Positions 14,050 to 18,034 of a DNA stretch of 18,034 nt are shown one piece after another. Each line of letters starts with the position of its first letter. Positions within the stretch are counted from its first letter, which is position 1. The notes beneath the pieces were generated by a model that was not told where the DNA came from, ran no database searches, and was given only the letters and a program-made list of their open reading frames with translations. A program made the position numbers and the translations under genes. Source of the stretch: Bacillota bacterium (GTDB lineage Bacteria > Bacillota > Clostridia > UBA1381); the NCBI GenBank assembly GCA_021203665.1, contig JAJQAT010000031.1, positions 1-18,034 on the forward strand, in the 5' to 3' direction.

Positions 14050-14886
14050 ATGTTACAAAACAAAATTGATTTTACGGTGATTTTCACCGCACAGAGAGCA
14101 AACCCTAACGGAGACCCGCTTGACGGAAACAGACCCAGAATTGACTATGACGGCTACGGAGAGGTTTCGGACGTATGCCTGAAAAGAAAAATAAGAAACC
14201 GCTTGCAGGATTTTGGCGAGCCTATATTCGTCCAAATGGATGAAAGAAAGGACGACGGCTTTAAGAGCCTAAGAGACCGCGCCGACTCTATTCCGGAGCT
14301 TAAAGCGGCGAATAAGGACGCGGATAAATTCGCGGAGATTGCGTGCCGCGAATGGACGGATGTAAGAAGCTTCGGTCAGGTATTCGCGTTTAAGGGTATT
14401 GATGTATCAGTAGGTGTTCGCGGTCCCGTAACGGTTCAGACGGCGGTGAGCGCGGAACCGATAGAGATTACAAGCATGCAGATAACAAAGAGCGTGAACA
14501 GCGTTACCGGCGATAAGAAAGCCTCGGACACAATGGGTACCAAGCACCGCGTCGATTTCGGAGTATATAAATTCTCGGGAAGCATAAATGTTCAGCTTGC
14601 GGAAAAAACCGGATTCAGCGAGCGTGACGCGGAGCTTATACATAGAGCGCTTATAACGCTTTTTGAAAACGACTGCTCCTCCGCCCGCCCCGACGGAAGT
14701 ATGGAGGTAGTGCGCGTGTATTGGTGGAAGCATAACTGCAAGTCGGGACAATATTCGTCCGCCAAGGTTCACAGAAGTGTTGAAGTGAATAAGGTATCCG
14801 GCGACGGCAAGAGAATTGAGGATTACGAGATAAAATACACGCCGCTTGACGGACTTGAGGCTGAAATATATGACGACTTACGCTGA
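14050..14886 (+). CDS. cas7c: Type I-C Cascade backbone subunit Cas7c (Csd2)
   Basis: Backbone protein that polymerises along the crRNA guide. 278 residues; identified by the Csd2 pattern FTAQRANPNGDP (about 12-23), NRPRIDYDGYGEVSDVCLKRKIRN, DVRSFGQVFA and the block TMGTKHRVDFGVYKF. Its translation signal, AAGGAGG (14035-14041) 8 bases before ATG 14050 after an AT-rich, unstructured gap, is the strongest of the operon, in keeping with the several copies per complex. Its 3' end overlaps cas4 by 17 bp. In type I complexes the thumb of each Cas7 displaces every sixth guide base, the basis for disregarding the position-6 mismatch in the regulatory RNA target. Confidence 0.95.
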   Translation: MLQNKIDFTVIFTAQRANPNGDPLDGNRPRIDYDGYGEVSDVCLKRKIRNRLQDFGEPIFVQMDERKDDGFKSLRDRADSIPELKAANKDADKFAEIACREWTDVRSFGQVFAFKGIDVSVGVRGPVTVQTAVSAEPIEITSMQITKSVNSVTGDKKASDTMGTKHRVDFGVYKFSGSINVQLAEKTGFSERDAELIHRALITLFENDCSSARPDGSMEVVRVYWWKHNCKSGQYSSAKVHRSVEVNKVSGDGKRIEDYEIKYTPLDGLEAEIYDDLR

Positions 14887-15550
14887 GGAAGATTATTTGG
14901 GCATTTCCGGAATACAGCATTTCGCGTTTTGCCGCAGGCAATGGGCGCTGATTTATATAGAACAGCAATGGAGTGAAAATTTACGCACGGTCGAGGGGAG
15001 CGTATTTCACGAAAATGCGCATAACGGCTTGGAGCGCGAGGTTAGGGGCAATACAATGATTATTCGCGCGATGCCGGTGTTTTCAAGGACTCTCGGAATA
15101 AACGGCGTATGCGATGTGGTGGAGTTTAAAAAGAGCTCCAAAGGCGTGAACATTAACGGCATTGACGGAATGTGGATTCCGATTCCCGTTGAATACAAAA
15201 AGGGAAAGCCCAAAGAAAACAATGCTGACGTTCTCCAGCTTGCGGCGCAGGCGGTGTGCCTTGAAGAAATGCTCTTATGCAAAATCGAAAAGGGGTATCT
15301 GTATTACGGTGAAACACGTCACAGAACGGAAGTGCCGATTGACGATGCAATACGGCGCGAGCTTGCCGAGATTACGGAGGAAATGCACAAGTATTACGGC
15401 AGGATGTATACTCCAAAGGTAAAAACAAGTAAGCGCTGTAACGCGTGTTCGCTTAAAGAAATCTGTATGCCGGTTCTGTGCAGGGACAAATCCGCAAAGA
15501 GCTATATCAAAAACAGATTAAAGGAAACGGAGGCGGAGCCATGCGAGTAA
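14870..15550 (+). CDS. cas4: CRISPR adaptation nuclease Cas4
   Basis: RecB-like nuclease with an iron-sulfur cluster that trims prespacers and helps choose those next to the correct PAM, working with Cas1-Cas2. 226 residues. Cluster cysteines: C21 (FCRRQW) and the C-terminal group C190, C193, C199 (with C204 nearby). Nuclease residues: H47 (VFHENAH), D82 (VCDVVEFK), E108 and K110 (VEYKKGK), followed by the QLAAQAVCLEE helix. I start at ATG 14870, in the end of cas7c (17-bp overlap), with only a weak TTGAGG upstream, so translation is probably coupled. The 3' end overlaps cas1 by 10 bp (ATGCGAGTAA). Confidence 0.94.
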   Translation: MTTYAEEDYLGISGIQHFAFCRRQWALIYIEQQWSENLRTVEGSVFHENAHNGLEREVRGNTMIIRAMPVFSRTLGINGVCDVVEFKKSSKGVNINGIDGMWIPIPVEYKKGKPKENNADVLQLAAQAVCLEEMLLCKIEKGYLYYGETRHRTEVPIDDAIRRELAEITEEMHKYYGRMYTPKVKTSKRCNACSLKEICMPVLCRDKSAKSYIKNRLKETEAEPCE

Positions 15551-16572
15551 TAAAAAATACGCTGTATGTAACCACGCCCGGCTCTTATCTGTCGCTTGAC
15601 GGCGAAAATGTTGTTATATCGAGAGACAGGGACGAGGTCGGAAGAGTTCCGATTCATCTTTTGCAGGGGATTATCGTTTTCGGATATTCGAGTGCAAGTC
15701 CCGCGCTTATGGGCAAGTGCGCGGAAAACAGCATAGAAATATCGTTTTTGACGATGCACGGGAGATTTTTAGGACGTTTTTCCGGTGAGGTCAAGGGGAA
15801 TGTGCTGCTCCGCCGCGAGCAGTACAGAATTGCCGACGACGCGCAAAGGAGCTTGGATATTGCCAAAAGCTTTATTCTGGGAAAGCTCTTTAATTCAAGA
15901 TGGGTCATCGAGCGCACCGCACGTGATTATCCGATGAGAGCCGACTCGGAAAAGTTAAAAAAAGCATCCGAGCAAATATATAATTTGATGAAACAGGTTG
16001 AAAATTGCCCTAATGACGGCGTATTGCGCGGGATAGAGGGCGATGCCGCAAGCATATATTTTCAGGTGTTTGACGAAATGATTTTGCGTCAAAAGGAGGA
16101 TTTCAAGTTTTCCGTAAGGAATAAACGCCCGCCGCTCGATCCCGTGAACGCTCTTTTGTCGTTTGCTTATACATTACTCGCGCATGAGGCGGCATGGGCG
16201 CTGTCGGCTGTCGGACTTGATCCCTATGTCGGATTTTTGCACAAGGACAGACCAGGACGGCTTTCATTGGGACTTGACCTTATGGAGGAGTTCAGAAGTG
16301 TTTTGGCGGATAGATTTGTGCTGACTCTGATAAATAAAAATCAGGTAAAACGCGGTGATTTTTCGTATAAGGAAAACGGTGCGGTATACCTGAATGACAA
16401 CGGCAGGGGAGAGGTGCTGAAGCTTTGGCAGAAAAAGAAAGCGGAGGCCATAACCCACCCGTTTACAAAGGAAAAGATGCAGTGGGGAATGGTTATCTTT
16501 GTTCAGGCGCAGCTTTTGGCGAGATATATACGTGGTGACTTGGACGCGTATCCGCCGTTGATGTGGAAGTAG
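15541..16572 (+). CDS. cas1: CRISPR integrase Cas1
   Basis: Metal-dependent integrase that, with Cas2, inserts new spacers at the leader end of the array. 343 residues of the I-C type: an N-terminal beta domain (MRVIKNTLYVTTPGSYLSLD) and a helical catalytic domain with E166 (RGIEGDAAS), H234 (GFLHKDRPGR) and the acidic residues D246/E249 (LGLDLMEEFR). All metal-binding positions appear intact. GGAGG (15529-15533), 7 bases upstream, supports ATG 15541 inside the cas4 end; the longer frame from 15478 lacks a ribosome site. cas2 follows after 8 bp. Confidence 0.95.
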   Translation: MRVIKNTLYVTTPGSYLSLDGENVVISRDRDEVGRVPIHLLQGIIVFGYSSASPALMGKCAENSIEISFLTMHGRFLGRFSGEVKGNVLLRREQYRIADDAQRSLDIAKSFILGKLFNSRWVIERTARDYPMRADSEKLKKASEQIYNLMKQVENCPNDGVLRGIEGDAASIYFQVFDEMILRQKEDFKFSVRNKRPPLDPVNALLSFAYTLLAHEAAWALSAVGLDPYVGFLHKDRPGRLSLGLDLMEEFRSVLADRFVLTLINKNQVKRGDFSYKENGAVYLNDNGRGEVLKLWQKKKAEAITHPFTKEKMQWGMVIFVQAQLLARYIRGDLDAYPPLMWK

Positions 16573-16580
16573 GTGCAGGC

Positions 16581-16871
16581 ATGCTTGTTTTGATAACATA
16601 TGATGTTAATACGGAAACCGCGGCGGGAAGAAAAAGACTTCGCAAGGTGGCGAAGCAGTGCCAAAATTACGGACAGCGCGTGCAAAATTCCGTTTTTGAG
16701 TGCGTCCTGGACGCGGCAAAGGCGCGAGAAGTGAAACACAAGCTCGAAAAGCTTATAGTCGTCGAGCATGACAGTCTCAGATTTTATTATCTGGGCTATA
16801 ATTACAAAAACAAAGTTGATCATATCGGAATCAAACCGTCGTTTGACGCAGATGAACCGATGATCTTTTAG
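16581..16871 (+). CDS. cas2: CRISPR adaptation protein Cas2
   Basis: Small dimeric partner of Cas1 that holds the prespacer. 96 residues with a ferredoxin-like fold: beta-1 MLVLITYDVNT ending in conserved D8, the basic stretch GRKRLRKVAKQC, GQRVQNSVFEC, and a C-terminal strand HIGIKPSFDADEPMIF. I start at ATG 16581, 8 bp after the cas1 stop; the frame from 16563 would begin within cas1. The ribosome site is weak (AGGTGCAGG), so coupling to cas1 is likely. It is the last cas gene; its stop codon overlaps an inverted repeat that opens the leader region. Confidence 0.95.
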   Translation: MLVLITYDVNTETAAGRKRLRKVAKQCQNYGQRVQNSVFECVLDAAKAREVKHKLEKLIVVEHDSLRFYYLGYNYKNKVDHIGIKPSFDADEPMIF

Positions 16872-17032
16872 GTGCGAAGCATATGCTCACAGAAAAATGC
16901 GGTACATTCGCACCGAAAATTATATGATTAAGCACGTTGCTATAAAAAAGCAATTTGCGAATGTCATAAAAAATTTATGCAAAATATACATTAAATTCCG
17001 ATTTTCAAAATCAATACTTGTATAATTTTGCT
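16872..17032 (+). promoter_or_regulatory. CRISPR leader with array promoter
   Basis: An AT-rich stretch between cas2 and the first repeat. It starts with an 8-bp inverted repeat GGTGCGAA (16871-16878) / TTCGCACC (16907-16914) and holds a second dyad CATAAA-AAA-TTTATG around 16965-16980. A TATAAT at 17021-17026 lies 6 bp before the first repeat, putting the start of the pre-crRNA at about the first repeat base; the -35 is poor (CCGATT at 17-bp spacing). Leader identity follows from its position, AT content and the orientation of the repeats (TTGAAAT end away from it). Confidence 0.75.
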
Positions 17033-18034
17033 GTCGCGCCCCACTCGGGGCGCGTGGATTGAAATGCGGCAAAACGCGCGCGAGAGCTTACAAGGAAAAG
17101 TCGCGCCCCACTCGGGGCGCGTGGATTGAAATAATACGGCGAACACGGCTATGCTACAGGGATTTAAGTCGCGCCCCACTCGGGGCGCGTGGATTGAAAT
17201 CACAGCTTGAATACGAGGAGTTCTCGACCGAAGCGGCGGTCGCGCCCCACTCGGGGCGCGTGGATTGAAATTTAACGGCGGCGAACGGTAAAAGTACTGC
17301 CGATGTATTGTCGCGCCCCACTCGGGGCGCGTGGATTGAAATTATATCAAGGCAACCGACATAAGCGGTATGCCGCAACCGTCGCGCCCCACTCGGGGCG
17401 CGTGGATTGAAATGAAATATCATCTGCATTGCCTCGTCTGCAGTTATTGTCGCGCCCCACTCGGGGCGCGTGGATTGAAATGGAAAATGGGTTGACATAG
17501 AAATAGGTCAAGAAGTGTCGCGCCCCACTCGGGGCGCGTGGATTGAAATGATGTCCGACGCGGACATCGAAAAATGGACTAAGTCGCGCCCCACTCGGGG
17601 CGCGTGGATTGAAATTGTGGTTGGGGTTGACGAGGACGGCGAAGATATGTCGCGCCCCACTCGGGGCGCGTGGATTGAAATAATTTAAGTGCGAAAATAT
17701 CCCTCGATACAAGCGGCTATGTCGCGCCCCACTCGGGGCGCGTGGATTGAAATCAAAGGCGTTAATGCTTGCGCTTGTAGACAACGCTACGGTCGCGCCC
17801 CACTCGGGGCGCGTGGATTGAAATAAAACATAGTCGGCTCTCTCTATCGGCGCGGCTACAGTCGCGCCCCACTCGGGGCGCGTGGATTGAAATGCCGCCG
17901 CGTCCGTCTGGGCGTGTCCCGCGTGGGCAAGTCGCGCCCCACTCGGGGCGCGTGGATTGAAATAAAATCAATGTCGGACCATTGCAACGCTATAAGCTCG
18001 CGTCGCGCCCCACTCGGGGCGCGTGGATTGAAAT
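17033..18034 (+). CRISPR. Type I-C CRISPR array, 15 repeats, continues past the window
   Basis: Fifteen identical 33-bp repeats start at 17033, 17100, 17168, 17239, 17310, 17381, 17449, 17517, 17583, 17649, 17721, 17792, 17861, 17931 and 18002. Each has GT, an 8-bp stem CGCGCCCC/GGGGCGCG with loop ACTC, and an 11-nt end TGGATTGAAAT that becomes the crRNA 5' handle. The 14 spacers are 34, 35, 38, 38, 38, 35, 35, 33, 33, 39, 38, 36, 37 and 38 bp, all different. The last base of the window is the last base of repeat 15, and that repeat is not degenerate, so the true end lies outside. Transcribed in the same direction as the cas genes. Complete repeat identity suggests an active, recently extended or homogenised array. 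Confidence 0.98.

Noticed and set aside
16991..17971. Minus-strand open frames through the array with repeated FNPRAPSGAR and FQSTRPEWGAT
   Set aside because: These are translations of the CRISPR repeat itself, a known source of spurious proteins in databases; they have no ribosome sites and merely follow the repeat-spacer period.
17066..18001. Open reading frames in nearly all spacers as proof of phage coding origin
   Set aside because: A stretch of 11-12 codons is open in at least one of six frames most of the time by chance; only the spacers resembling a conserved motif were kept as findings.

Overview
The window looks like a chromosomal segment of a Clostridia-type Firmicute, probably a gut or sediment anaerobe. 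The grounds are strong Shine-Dalgarno sites before almost every gene, AT-rich intergenic DNA, sigmaA-type promoters, and family members (paired multidrug-type ABC half-transporters behind a MarR gene, a Na/Pi transporter with PhoU domain, a type I-C CRISPR system) typical of that class. I cannot name the species. All protein genes lie on the + strand.

Layout. (1) 60-545: a family 6 uracil/hypoxanthine-DNA glycosylase. (2) 559-4433: a phosphate-response operon: Na/Pi cotransporter with PhoU-like tail, OmpR-type response regulator and PhoR-like kinase. Four TTTAYR hexamers spaced exactly 11 bp apart stand directly before a -10 box, the layout of a PhoP box, so the operon is probably autoregulated by its own regulator. 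(3) 4462-8675: a near-consensus promoter, a MarR regulator, a small intrinsic terminator, and two overlapping ABC half-transporter genes whose motifs predict a heterodimer with one degenerate ATPase site; a strong bidirectional terminator follows. (4) 8676-9069: a gene-free stretch holding the most interesting element, described below. (5) 9070-16871: a complete type I-C cas operon, cas3-cas5c-cas8c(with internal cas11c)-cas7c-cas4-cas1-cas2, tightly packed or overlapping. (6) 16872-18034: a leader and at least 15 identical 33-bp repeats with 14 spacers; the array runs off the window.

The standout is a minus-strand mini-CRISPR between the ABC operon and cas3. It has its own promoter (TTGATT-N17-TCTAAT), a degenerate first repeat that keeps a stem directly followed by the exact 11-nt crRNA 5' handle, a 34-nt guide (array spacers are 33-39 nt), and a second hairpin; transcription would end at the bidirectional terminator. 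Guide positions 1-12 match the cas promoter around its -10 and start site at 11 of 12 bases. The single mismatch is at position 6, which is flipped out in type I effector complexes, and a TTC PAM lies exactly next to the match. This is what a Cas-regulating crRNA-like RNA (CreR type) should look like: Cascade loaded with it would sit on the cas promoter and repress cas expression without cleavage. The class is known in other CRISPR types; I infer it here for I-C from sequence alone.

Other points are an internal Shine-Dalgarno and ATG in cas8c that would make Cas11c, a spacer that reads as a tyrosine integrase and whose expected PAM fits the family consensus, and non-canonical ATPase motifs in the ABC pair.
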